From Oscillospiraceae bacterium (GTDB lineage Bacteria > Bacillota > Clostridia > Oscillospirales > Ruminococcaceae): a stretch of DNA of 6,579 nt. Position 1 is the stretch's first letter; the number at the start of each line of letters is the position of its first letter. Made by a program: the position numbers and the translations under genes. Below, piece after piece: positions 1 through 6,431 of the stretch. The stretch covers positions 1 through 6,579 of the forward strand of contig JAISLG010000105.1 in NCBI GenBank assembly GCA_031260615.1, given 5' to 3'. The notes beneath the pieces are model-generated. The model did no database searches. It saw only the letters and a program-made list of their open reading frames with translations, and was not told the origin of the DNA.

Positions 1-454
1 AATCCCTGTCGGCTTGCGTGAACATATCGCTGTTATATAACCGTTCCTTCACCTGTGTAACGGCATCGCCCTTTATCTCCTCCGTGTCCGCAATAATATT
101 AAACACGGACGGTATACCCTCGATTGCCCCTCCATTGTCCTCGACAAGCCCCTTACAAAATGTGTGTATCGTGGACACGCGCATACGCGCCGCGACTAAA
201 TCCGCGTTCGGCAACTTTGCCGTTACAAGCGCGTCCGCTATGCGCGTTTGTAACTCTTTTGCCGCCTTGTCCGTGAATGTCACGACAATTAAATCCTCGG
301 GGGCGCACTTGTTTTCAGTAAGCAACCGCGCGGTGTGTAACGCGATTACACTTGTCTTGCCGCTCCCCGCCGCCGCCGATAATAATAATGCCCCGTCCCG
401 TTCGGGGTCGTGGTTAATCGCAACGGTTTGCTCAGGTGTCGGTGTATGTGCCAT
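1..454 (-). CDS. addA: AddA helicase-nuclease subunit, N-terminal part (cut by window edge)
   Basis: Catalytic helicase subunit of AddAB, the Firmicute counterpart of RecBCD, which unwinds and trims broken DNA ends before RecA loading. Only the first 151 residues lie in the window. They carry a Q-motif-like TPEQ (Q9), a UvrD-type Walker A SAAAGSGKT at residues 26-34 (K33, T34), motif Ia VVTFTDKAAKEL at about 57-68, and STIHTFCK at about 94-101, which matches the Ic region (TIHSFC) of AddA proteins. The ATG at 454 is 6 bases after the addB stop. A purine-rich GAGGGGG lies 11 bases upstream, inside the end of addB, so translation is probably coupled to addB. The C-terminal nuclease domain expected for AddA is outside the window. 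A plain UvrD/PcrA helicase would share these motifs, but the adjoining addB makes AddA the best reading. Confidence 0.93.
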   Translation of the reverse strand, partial: MAHTPTPEQTVAINHDPERDGALLLSAAAGSGKTSVIALHTARLLTENKCAPEDLIVVTFTDKAAKELQTRIADALVTAKLPNADLVAARMRVSTIHTFCKGLVEDNGGAIEGIPSVFNIIADTEEIKGDAVTQVKERLYNSDMFTQADRD

Positions 455-460
455 AAGATT

Positions 461-3403
461 TTAATCCCCCTCTGTTTCCGTGTATTCCTCTTGCGACGAC
501 AACTTGCGTCCGCATAACACGCGGTAGTCGCAATACGCGCAGTTTTTCCCGTCCGCGTGGATATTGTAATTATATACGTCCGTTAGCCGACTGTTTAACC
601 GCGCCGATATTTCCTCGTCCGACATTGCGGCTGTTTTGAGGGAGAAGTACCCCGTCGTCGGAAATTTGCCCGTCATAGTCAACTTGGTTGGGTTCTCCGC
701 TTTGAGTTTGCCGAGTATTTTCGCGATTTCACCGTCCGATACATATCCGCTCAGTTTGCTTTCCTTAAACGAGTAGTATTCAAATGTTTCGCGGTCGATG
801 TCGCGTATTACTCCACCGCTCGGGTATTCGAGATGCCGCGTTGGCCGCTTGTATCCGTATGCGATACACCCCGCTATCGGCATACCCGTAAATTGCCCTA
901 ACCCCGATTTGTATAACAATAGTTGGAGCGCGGTGTCGGACGGGTTTGCAAAATTGAGGGATTCATTCTTGCCCTTGTAGTCGAGGATAATATATCTCGG
1001 TTCGTTGCTTTGCGTGAATACTTCGATTGCGGCATCGACACGCCCGTGGGATACTATATCCCCGAACTGAAACGGGGGTAAGTTGTATTCGGGGTATCGG
1101 ACATTAAATCCGCCGCGATAAAATAAGTTGTCGCGGAGTTCCTTCACAACCGCGTAGTCTTTCGCGTACCGACCGAATATATACGCCGTCCGCTCGTCCG
1201 CGTATGGGATATTGTCCGATACATACCGCGCGTAGTCGCTCGGTGAATATGCTTTGTTACCTATGTCAGCAGACGAAAATAACGCGTGGAAAAAGTTGCC
1301 GCGTATTATATTTTCGTTCTCGTCAAATGTGTTAAGCCGCACTACCCTTTCGAGGAAGTAAGCGTATTCACAGTTGTCAAGTTTTTTAAGCGCGGACGGG
1401 GAATGTTCCGGTGTCGGCGTGAGTATGGGTAATTTCGTTACCGTGTTCGCGAGCGGCGGCTCGTATGTTATCAGCCCCTTTGTCGTGTATGTGTATGTTT
1501 TGCGATTGTCGGTGTTGTCGCCGAATATGCGTGGGGGTTTGGTTTTATCGCCGTTTATTGCTTTGCGCGGAGAACAGATGTATACCCTGTCCGTTGCCGC
1601 GTATAACGCGCGTGTCGCCGCGTAGTCCGCGCGGAGTAGTACACTGTCGCGTGTTTCGTAGAGGTCAGGAAATACCCTCGATAACCGCTCGCGTTCGCTT
1701 TTGGGAAGTAACCCCGTGTAGTCGGGGAAATTGTCTTTTACCGCTCCCGTAATAAACATTACCTTGATGTCGGGGAAACGGGAACGGGTTAAATCCCCGA
1801 CCGTTACCCCGTCTAATTTGTCGGGGGGCATTGCGGAGGTGGTTCGGGAGATACTCGCGGCGAACAAATCCGCGTATTCGGGGAGAGTGAGTTTTACCCC
1901 GTCAAGCATTGTGTGGAGTGACTCGAAAACGGTTATAAGTCTGTTCCATAATAACCGTGCGTCAGCGTTTTCGGACGTGCTGAATCCGATACGGAATTGC
2001 CCGATATTGCCCGACGCAAGCCCGAGTAGTGACGAGTATAAATCAAATTTTTCGATAATATATCGCGATAATATCTCGGTGATTTTCGCGCCGTCCGCTT
2101 GCTTGCATTGGCGGCGGAACCCCGATAACAGACTGTCGATACGTTCTCTCAAAGGCTCGAAAAAATACAACCCCGTTTTACTCTCGGATACGAACGGTTT
2201 TTTGAGGCGATGTATTTTGATGTGAAACCGCTCGATTAACGCGGCGTATTCGTTCGACGGGCGCGCAGGTATTTTTACGCGTTTGATTGCTTTTGTATTG
2301 CCGCCGTTGCCGCCGAAACGAGCCAATTTTTTTATACTCTCCGTTGCCTTTACTCTGAGGAACGGTGAGCGCAAAAACTCCGTGTAATATTTCGGCGTCA
2401 GCCCACTCGAATACTCGCACACGGCGTACAAAAAGTCGCGGATAAATTTCACCGCGGGGCTTTCGGATAACGGGTTCGGTTTGTCCTTGTAACCCGATAT
2501 TTTATACCGCGACAGGCTGTCCGATAATACGGACGCGCTCCCGAGCGGTATTATCCCAATGTCGTTTAATGTATAGTTTTGATTGGTTATTAACGCGCGT
2601 ATTTCATTGCACACGAAATCGGCGCAAGCGTAGTCGTCGTCTGCCAATACGCGTATTATTTCGGGTTCGCGCGGCGTGTCAATGTATTGTAAAACGGGCG
2701 AGGATTGCGGATTTAATTTGCTGGTCAATGTGTTTTTGAGCCGTGATATTAACGGCTCGTCCCGACTCCCGAAAAACAAAAAAGTCAAATTCGCGCTACT
2801 CTTTCCGATTGCGGTTATGAGTTTAAGTTGCGCCCCCGAGAATCCGTCAAACCCCGTGAATATTACATCGCGCCCCTCGAATATTTCTGGGTGGTTGTCG
2901 GTAATGTCGGCGGCGATACTCGGTGCGCCGTCCGTGTCCGTGTATTCCTTGGTTATCGCCGCGTAACGGGAATATACCTCCGCTTTGTCGGATATTTTCA
3001 CGGGGAGTACGGTAAGGTGTTCGCGTAATTCATCGGGGGTTACGCCGCCCATACGCATTTCGCGGATAAAGGTTTCGTACGCGGATATGTTACCGTGTTT
3101 GTGTGTGTCTTGTAACGCGCGGTGTAACGACACTGTGCGTATTACCGCATCGGACGGCAACTGCGCGGGTGCGTACTTCGCGCGGATACTCTCGGATAGT
3201 TTGGTGAAAGACGACATTTCAATAAACGCCGCCTTGCCGCCGAGTGTGCGGTATAACGACAACTCCGTTTCAAACGCGCCCTGTTCGGGGGTGATTATTA
3301 TGGGCGTGAGTGTATTATTCGAGTTATCAAGTGCCGTTTCGGCAGTTTTCGCGGATTCGGCAAATAGGGATTGCACGTCAAGGGAGGTAATGTATTTTAG
3401 CAT
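461..3403 (-). CDS. addB: AddB, nuclease and iron-sulfur subunit of the AddAB helicase-nuclease
   Basis: Second subunit of the AddAB break-processing complex, 980 residues, somewhat shorter than the roughly 1,160 of Bacillus subtilis AddB. The N-terminus keeps the family's IIITPEQGAFETE and MSSFTKLSESI segments (about 35-75). The C-terminal part has a RecB-type nuclease: H706, D790 in GRVDAA, D808 and K810 in ILDYK, and the QLLLY element (Q827, Y831). Four cysteines, C678 (in CEYAYFL), C955, C958 and C964 (CAYCDYRVLC), match the AddB 4Fe-4S pattern Cys-Xn-Cys-X2-Cys-X5-Cys that staples the nuclease domain. The Walker A motif (GxxGxGKT) found near the start of B. subtilis AddB is absent. An in-frame TGA at 3422-3424 rules out a longer N-terminus, so the loss is real. 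This resembles RexB-type subunits. The ATG at 3403 has no obvious Shine-Dalgarno. addA follows directly, forming an addBA operon. Confidence 0.95.
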   Translation of the reverse strand: MLKYITSLDVQSLFAESAKTAETALDNSNNTLTPIIITPEQGAFETELSLYRTLGGKAAFIEMSSFTKLSESIRAKYAPAQLPSDAVIRTVSLHRALQDTHKHGNISAYETFIREMRMGGVTPDELREHLTVLPVKISDKAEVYSRYAAITKEYTDTDGAPSIAADITDNHPEIFEGRDVIFTGFDGFSGAQLKLITAIGKSSANLTFLFFGSRDEPLISRLKNTLTSKLNPQSSPVLQYIDTPREPEIIRVLADDDYACADFVCNEIRALITNQNYTLNDIGIIPLGSASVLSDSLSRYKISGYKDKPNPLSESPAVKFIRDFLYAVCEYSSGLTPKYYTEFLRSPFLRVKATESIKKLARFGGNGGNTKAIKRVKIPARPSNEYAALIERFHIKIHRLKKPFVSESKTGLYFFEPLRERIDSLLSGFRRQCKQADGAKITEILSRYIIEKFDLYSSLLGLASGNIGQFRIGFSTSENADARLLWNRLITVFESLHTMLDGVKLTLPEYADLFAASISRTTSAMPPDKLDGVTVGDLTRSRFPDIKVMFITGAVKDNFPDYTGLLPKSERERLSRVFPDLYETRDSVLLRADYAATRALYAATDRVYICSPRKAINGDKTKPPRIFGDNTDNRKTYTYTTKGLITYEPPLANTVTKLPILTPTPEHSPSALKKLDNCEYAYFLERVVRLNTFDENENIIRGNFFHALFSSADIGNKAYSPSDYARYVSDNIPYADERTAYIFGRYAKDYAVVKELRDNLFYRGGFNVRYPEYNLPPFQFGDIVSHGRVDAAIEVFTQSNEPRYIILDYKGKNESLNFANPSDTALQLLLYKSGLGQFTGMPIAGCIAYGYKRPTRHLEYPSGGVIRDIDRETFEYYSFKESKLSGYVSDGEIAKILGKLKAENPTKLTMTGKFPTTGYFSLKTAAMSDEEISARLNSRLTDVYNYNIHADGKNCAYCDYRVLCGRKLSSQEEYTETEGD

Positions 3404-3432
3404 AGGTTTATGTTTTTCAATTCAAATTTATA

Positions 3433-3461
3433 GTATATTATACCACCGTTTTGCATATCTT
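3433..3461 (+). promoter_or_regulatory. Candidate sigma-E-type promoter for the sigma-factor gene
   Basis: GTATATT at 3433-3439 matches the sigma-E -35 consensus KMATATT at six of seven positions. After 14 bases comes CATATCTT at 3454-3461, a partial match to the -10 CATACAnT (C, A, T, A and the final T). A start near 3468 would leave a short leader with the ribosome-binding site at 3481-3488. In B. subtilis sigK is transcribed by sigma-E RNA polymerase, so the pattern fits the gene downstream. I found no convincing sigma-A promoter in this direction. Tentative. Confidence 0.33.
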
Positions 3462-3464
3462 CAA
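3437..3464 (-). promoter_or_regulatory. Candidate sigma-A promoter for addBA
   Basis: On the minus strand a perfect TATAAT occupies 3442-3437. It is preceded, after a 16-base spacer, by TTGAAG at 3464-3459, which matches TTGACA at four of six positions. A transcript would begin near 3430 and leave a leader of about 27 bases before the addB ATG. The -10 overlaps the -35-like element of the opposing sigma-E-type promoter. The assignment rests on motif match and position only. Confidence 0.5.
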
Positions 3465-3491
3465 AGACGGAATATTATTCAGAGGTGGTCT

Positions 3492-4235
3492 ATGTTTGAT
3501 ATGCTCGGCGATATGCTGAAACACTTATTTCTGTTCGCGCTTCACCCTAAGTCGCGGAAAGACCTTGCTGACCCTATGGATAAAGAGGAGGAAAAACGCC
3601 TGATTGTTATGGCGCAACACGGCAATGCCGCCGCCCGAAATACGGTTGCGGAACATAACCAGAAACTTATACTCTCAATCGCGGAACGGTACTATTCGCG
3701 CGTATCCTATATGGATACCGAGGATTTGTTTCAAGTGGGTATGATGTACCTCGACCGCGCAATTATGCAGTATGACGCTTCGCGCGGTACTGCGTTTTCG
3801 ACCGTTGCCGGGTTGTACGCGACACGGGGTATTTATATGGAATTACGCGGTATTAAGTCCGAACCGCTTACGACACCGATAGATTCCCCGATTAACGAGG
3901 ACGCGGATGGGAAAGATTTGTTTTTGTCGGATATATTATCAGACACGACGGATACAGAACAGTTGGCATACATCGCTATGCTGAAAATAGACGTGCATAA
4001 CGCGATTGCAAAGTTCCCCGTATACCAGCGTGAATTGATTGAATTACGCTACGGGTTCAGCGGCAAGGCATATACATTGGAGGAATTGGCGGCACACTTT
4101 GGAAAGAAACGAGGAAAGATTACGTCCGACCTAAACTCGGTTGAGGCAAAGCTCGAAAACGCGTTGATGCAATACGCGAGCGAATACAGTCTGACACAGA
4201 AAAGGGCAGAGGCAACAAAGGATACAAAGGCGTAA
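3492..4235 (+). CDS. Sigma-70-family RNA polymerase sigma factor, sigma-K-like
   Basis: A 247-residue sigma factor with region 2 at about 48-118 (AARNTVAEHNQKLILSIAERY, then DTEDLFQVGMMYLDRAIMQYD, then the FSTVAGLYATRGIYMELR recognition helix) and region 4 at about 165-225. The latter has YQRELIELRYGF and a helix-turn-helix around 194-218 (YTLEELAAHFGKKRGKI). Length, the PMDKEEEKRLIVMAQHGNAAARN entry into region 2, and a short hydrophobic N-terminus (MLKHLFLFAL, 8-17) resemble pro-sigma-K, whose first 20 residues are removed by SpoIVFB in B. subtilis. Region 2 is divergent from textbook sigma-K, so it may be a paralogue or another sporulation-type sigma. The start at 3492 is chosen because AGAGGTGG (3481-3488) sits just upstream; the open frame back to 2985 lies antisense to addB. 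The gene is intact, with no intervening element. It is divergent from addB, and the DUF1540 gene follows 123 bases on. Confidence 0.87.
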   Translation: MFDMLGDMLKHLFLFALHPKSRKDLADPMDKEEEKRLIVMAQHGNAAARNTVAEHNQKLILSIAERYYSRVSYMDTEDLFQVGMMYLDRAIMQYDASRGTAFSTVAGLYATRGIYMELRGIKSEPLTTPIDSPINEDADGKDLFLSDILSDTTDTEQLAYIAMLKIDVHNAIAKFPVYQRELIELRYGFSGKAYTLEELAAHFGKKRGKITSDLNSVEAKLENALMQYASEYSLTQKRAEATKDTKA

Positions 4236-4253
4236 CAAAGGATACAAAGGCGT
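4214..4253 (+). repeat. 20-bp tandem duplication spanning the sigma-factor stop codon
   Basis: AACAAAGGATACAAAGGCGT occurs twice without mismatch (4214-4233 and 4234-4253), and a decayed third copy starts at 4254 (AACCAAGGATA). The junction of copies one and two supplies the TAA stop at 4233-4235, so copy one encodes the C-terminal TKDTKA and copy two is untranslated. The unit is not a multiple of three, so a change in copy number would not extend the protein in frame. Confidence 0.9.
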
Positions 4254-4277
4254 AACCAAGGATATACAGACATTCCC

Positions 4278-4283
4278 TATAAT
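4278..4283 (+). promoter_or_regulatory. Possible -10 element for the DUF1540 gene
   Basis: A perfect TATAAT lies in the 123-base gap between the sigma gene and the DUF1540 gene, about 75 bases before the latter's ATG. No good -35 sits 16-18 bases upstream (the sequence there is ACCAAG) and there is no extended -10 TG. It may be a weak or activator-dependent promoter. No terminator is visible between the two genes, so read-through from the sigma-factor transcript is equally possible. Confidence 0.25.
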
Positions 4284-4313
4284 ATATTTTCCCCTCACAG
4301 CAGATAATAATTG

Positions 4314-4341
4314 CAAACCGTAAACCGTAAACCGTAAACCG
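4314..4341 (+). repeat. Heptamer tandem repeat (C/T)AAACCG x4
   Basis: One CAAACCG (4314-4320) is followed by three exact TAAACCG units (4321-4341) and then TAAAAAG, which merges into the ribosome-binding site of the DUF1540 gene. The repeat therefore lies in the untranslated leader directly upstream of the Shine-Dalgarno at about 4345-4351. Confidence 0.92.
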
Positions 4342-4358
4342 TAAAAAGGGGAAACCTT

Positions 4359-4550
4359 ATGAACGAGAAAACATTGAACGCAAACAAATTATTCGCAAAC
4401 AAGTCAATCGAATGTTCTGTTGAAAACTGCGCATATCACTGTACGGGCGACAAATACTGCGCCCTCGACAAGATTACAGTCGCTCCGAACACACCTAATC
4501 CTAAGGAAGTTGCTCAGACAGACTGCTACAACTTCCGCGCTGTGAACTAA
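4359..4550 (+). CDS. Small cysteine-rich DUF1540-domain protein
   Basis: A 63-residue soluble protein with the DUF1540 signature: SIECSVENCAYH, then YCALDKITV, then TDCYNF. Its cysteines are C19, C24, C28, C34 and C56, with H27 next to C28. The spacing (C-X4-C ... C ... TDC) suggests metal binding or disulfide formation, but the family's function is not established. Such proteins are common in Firmicutes, often as one or two short repeats; this one has a single repeat plus an N-terminal tail of about 15 residues. The start is well supported: AAAGGGG ends at 4351, 7 bases before the ATG. It lies downstream of the sporulation-type sigma gene in the same direction and is closed by a strong hairpin terminator, so it could be part of that transcript or be expressed from its own promoter. 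Confidence 0.9.
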   Translation: MNEKTLNANKLFANKSIECSVENCAYHCTGDKYCALDKITVAPNTPNPKEVAQTDCYNFRAVN

Positions 4551-4570
4551 ACCGATTGCAGATATACAAA

Positions 4571-4612
4571 AACCCTCTGACATTATGTCGGAGGGTTCGT
4601 TGTTTTGTTTTG
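4571..4612 (+). terminator. Rho-independent terminator, probably bidirectional
   Basis: AACCCTCTGAC (4571-4581) pairs with GTCGGAGGGTT (4587-4597) across a 5-base loop, 11 pairs including one G-U, and is followed on the plus strand by the T-rich CGTTGTTTTGTTTTG. Read on the minus strand, the same hairpin is followed by GGGTTTTTG, so it can also end the flippase transcript, whose stop is at 4627. It fits the convergent arrangement of DUF1540 and flippase genes. Confidence 0.88.
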
Positions 4613-4626
4613 TGTATAATATTCCG

Positions 4627-6282
4627 TCACCTCCTGAGTATTCGCCGACCCATATTCATCACCTCGCGTCCGCAAATTAACCCCGATACCAAAAACAATG
4701 CAATGAGCAACGGGTAGTACATACCCGACCCGTGGAAGAATATAATCACACAGCCCATAAGGAGCGCGCACCCGCATTGCACTCCGAATCGCGCCGACTT
4801 GACATCTATTGTGACGTACTTCTTCGTATCCTTAAACCGTACCGCGAATATCAACGCGTAACTCACACAGGTTGCGAACGCCGCCCCCTGTAAGCCGAAT
4901 ATCGGTATCAACGCAAAGTTAAGCAGTAAATTCATTGCCGCGCCGCTCGCCGCCGTTATCATTGAACTGACCGACTTCTCCTCCGCCGCGTATACCGTGC
5001 CGAGGAATTGCCCGAAACAGGTGAATACCGAGCCGAGTATCAAAAACGGTGTTACCCGATACGCGTATTCAAACCCCGGAGCAGTCATCTTCAATAACAA
5101 CGGGCGTATGATTAACAATAATCCGCACGAGGCGAAAAATATAAAGGACGTGTATGCGTTGAAAACCTCGGTGAAAAATTTATTGCGTTTCGGGGAGGGT
5201 TCGGTATTCTCGCCGCCGATAGCCGATATGTTAAACGCCTGTGTGAATATCCCAGCAGCAAGCGCAATTAACGCGGGGAATTTGTACGCGGCTTGATACA
5301 CGCCGTTATCGGCGGCGGACATCTTCGCCGTGATAATAAGCCCGTCCGATAAGTTGATAATCCATATCATTACCGCAGTCGGTACATAAGGCAAGGAAAA
5401 CTTCAACATCTTCCCGAAAAACCACCGACCGGCTTTGAAATCGATGCTCCTATATACCTTCGCCGAGAATGTAAGAAATAATATCGAACACAAGTCGCCG
5501 AGGACAACCGACATTATATATCCCTTGACGGATAACCCGAGTATCCCTAAGAATAGTATGTTAAACGCGATATTCGCGGCGGTGGTTACAATGCCGTCAA
5601 CCGCATATAATCTGACGTGTCCGCTCGACCGCACAAATAACGCTACACAACTCTTGATACTCCCCACGAGGACATAAAAGACAATAAGTAACCGATACTG
5701 TGCGATATTCTCCCCGAACAAGCCTATGAAAAACGATAATACGAAAAACACGGCGTTACCCGACAGGCAGACGATAAGCGCGTTTGTGAATACGCCTTTT
5801 TTGTCATACGTCCCCGTTTTGTCGAGCGCGTATCGGTTTATCCCGTCGCCAATCGATAATGTAACCCCGACTATGAGTAACGCGCATATATTTACAATGT
5901 TGCTTACTTCGCCGAACCCGTCCTTGCCGAGCCACAACGTGTAGAAGTATATCATAAAATATACGAGCAACTTCGAGGCGAATTGCCCTATGGCAAGGGA
6001 TACGGTATTCTTTGCGAGGTTCTTGTATTCGTTTGGTTTAGGTTTATTATGCAGCGGCGGCGTGTTACCGCGAGGATTTGTATGGTTTGGCGAGTGCGTT
6101 CGTGCGGAGGTTGTGCGGTCGGGAGTTTCCCGATAGTGTTCGGGGTTTTTGGGGGTTGCCTTGTCGGGGCGGTGTGCGAAACCCGCCCGTTCCGTGTGAT
6201 TGAATATCGGGACGGGTTCGGTTGTTTCGATAAGTTCGGTGTGGTCGACTAACCGCACATAGCCGATTGCGTTTTGCCGCAC
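4627..6282 (-). CDS. Polysaccharide flippase (MOP superfamily, Wzx/PST type), main reading frame
   Basis: Integral membrane protein predicted to flip lipid-linked polysaccharide units across the cytoplasmic membrane. From the first usable GTG (6282) it is 551 residues. The conserved core starts at about residue 86 (YKNLAKNTVSLAIGQFASKLLVYF) and has about 14 hydrophobic helices, near 92-118, 124-145, 165-189, 196-218, 227-250, 252-275, 293-318, 334-355, 377-400, 406-432, 437-460, 463-484, 498-518 and 521-540. The core length of about 466 residues is normal for the family. The frame is open back to 6429 with no ATG before M110, which lies inside helix 1, and the GTG at 6282 has no Shine-Dalgarno. 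The true N-terminus therefore probably comes from the ATG at 6560 by a -1 shift at the A-tract. Residues 1-85 are hydrophilic and rich in Pro, Thr, Asn and Arg. No glycosyltransferase neighbour is visible, so the cargo is unknown. Confidence 0.85.
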   Translation of the reverse strand: MRQNAIGYVRLVDHTELIETTEPVPIFNHTERAGFAHRPDKATPKNPEHYRETPDRTTSARTHSPNHTNPRGNTPPLHNKPKPNEYKNLAKNTVSLAIGQFASKLLVYFMIYFYTLWLGKDGFGEVSNIVNICALLIVGVTLSIGDGINRYALDKTGTYDKKGVFTNALIVCLSGNAVFFVLSFFIGLFGENIAQYRLLIVFYVLVGSIKSCVALFVRSSGHVRLYAVDGIVTTAANIAFNILFLGILGLSVKGYIMSVVLGDLCSILFLTFSAKVYRSIDFKAGRWFFGKMLKFSLPYVPTAVMIWIINLSDGLIITAKMSAADNGVYQAAYKFPALIALAAGIFTQAFNISAIGGENTEPSPKRNKFFTEVFNAYTSFIFFASCGLLLIIRPLLLKMTAPGFEYAYRVTPFLILGSVFTCFGQFLGTVYAAEEKSVSSMITAASGAAMNLLLNFALIPIFGLQGAAFATCVSYALIFAVRFKDTKKYVTIDVKSARFGVQCGCALLMGCVIIFFHGSGMYYPLLIALFLVSGLICGREVMNMGRRILRR

Positions 6283-6300
6283 ATAGCCGATTGCGTTTTG
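6253..6300 (-). repeat. 24-bp tandem repeat encoding QNAIGYVR twice
   Basis: Two identical 24-base units (6253-6276 and 6277-6300) lie end to end in the flippase frame and encode QNAIGYVR-QNAIGYVR in the hydrophilic N-terminal extension. A whole number of codons means copy number can change without breaking the frame. Both units contain an in-frame GTG, neither with a Shine-Dalgarno. Confidence 0.93.
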
Positions 6301-6384
6301 CCGTGTCGCGTCAAACCACTCAGATGTGTCGTATTGCGGGGCGGGTATGTCGTATACGGATAGGTCGAATGGCGGCGGTTGGTT

Positions 6385-6431
6385 GCGGCGTATGCCTACC
6401 GAATTGCCGTCGCCGCTGTGTTTTTTTTTTT
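6385..6431 (-). promoter_or_regulatory. Candidate -1 frameshift signal: A11 tract with A AAA AAC heptamer and downstream stem-loop
   Basis: On the minus strand eleven A residues (6431-6421) are followed by C. Read from the ATG at 6560, the codons are AGT AAA AAA AAA AAC, so the last seven bases form A AAA AAC, a classic X XXY YYZ -1 slippery heptamer in the correct phase. Three bases after it, GCGGCG (6416-6411) can pair with CGCCGC (6390-6385) around a 20-base loop, a possible stimulatory stem, though closer than the usual 5-9 bases. A -1 shift joins the 6560 frame exactly to the flippase frame. A tract this long could also cause RNA polymerase slippage, phase variation, or a sequencing error. 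Confidence 0.5.

Noticed and set aside
1374..3028. Several plus-strand open frames of 60-164 residues opposite addB
   Set aside because: They lie fully antisense to conserved AddB coding sequence, lack ribosome-binding sites, and encode compositionally odd proteins with no recognisable motif.
2985..3491. N-terminal extension of the sigma-factor frame to 416 residues
   Set aside because: The extra 169 codons lie antisense to the conserved start of addB and look nothing like a sigma factor. The ribosome-binding site at 3481-3488 supports a start at 3492.
4255..4279. Sigma-K promoter for the DUF1540 gene (CATTCCCTA resembling CATAnnnTA)
   Set aside because: The -10 has a mismatch at the fourth base and the nearest upstream AC is only 14 bases away rather than 16-17.
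4314..4341. Heptamer array as a CRISPR or telomere-like repeat
   Set aside because: Units are 7 bases with no spacers and only four copies, so it is a simple tandem repeat in a leader.
4583..4630. A perfect AGGAGGTGA on the minus strand at the flippase stop, with an overlapping GTG as a possible start of a further gene
   Set aside because: The GTG overlaps the Shine-Dalgarno itself, the frame encodes only about 15 residues, and the terminator hairpin follows at once. AGGAGG is explained by the Arg-Arg C-terminus.
4997..6252. Plus-strand open frames opposite the flippase
   Set aside because: They mirror the flippase coding sequence, show no domain, and have no credible translation start.
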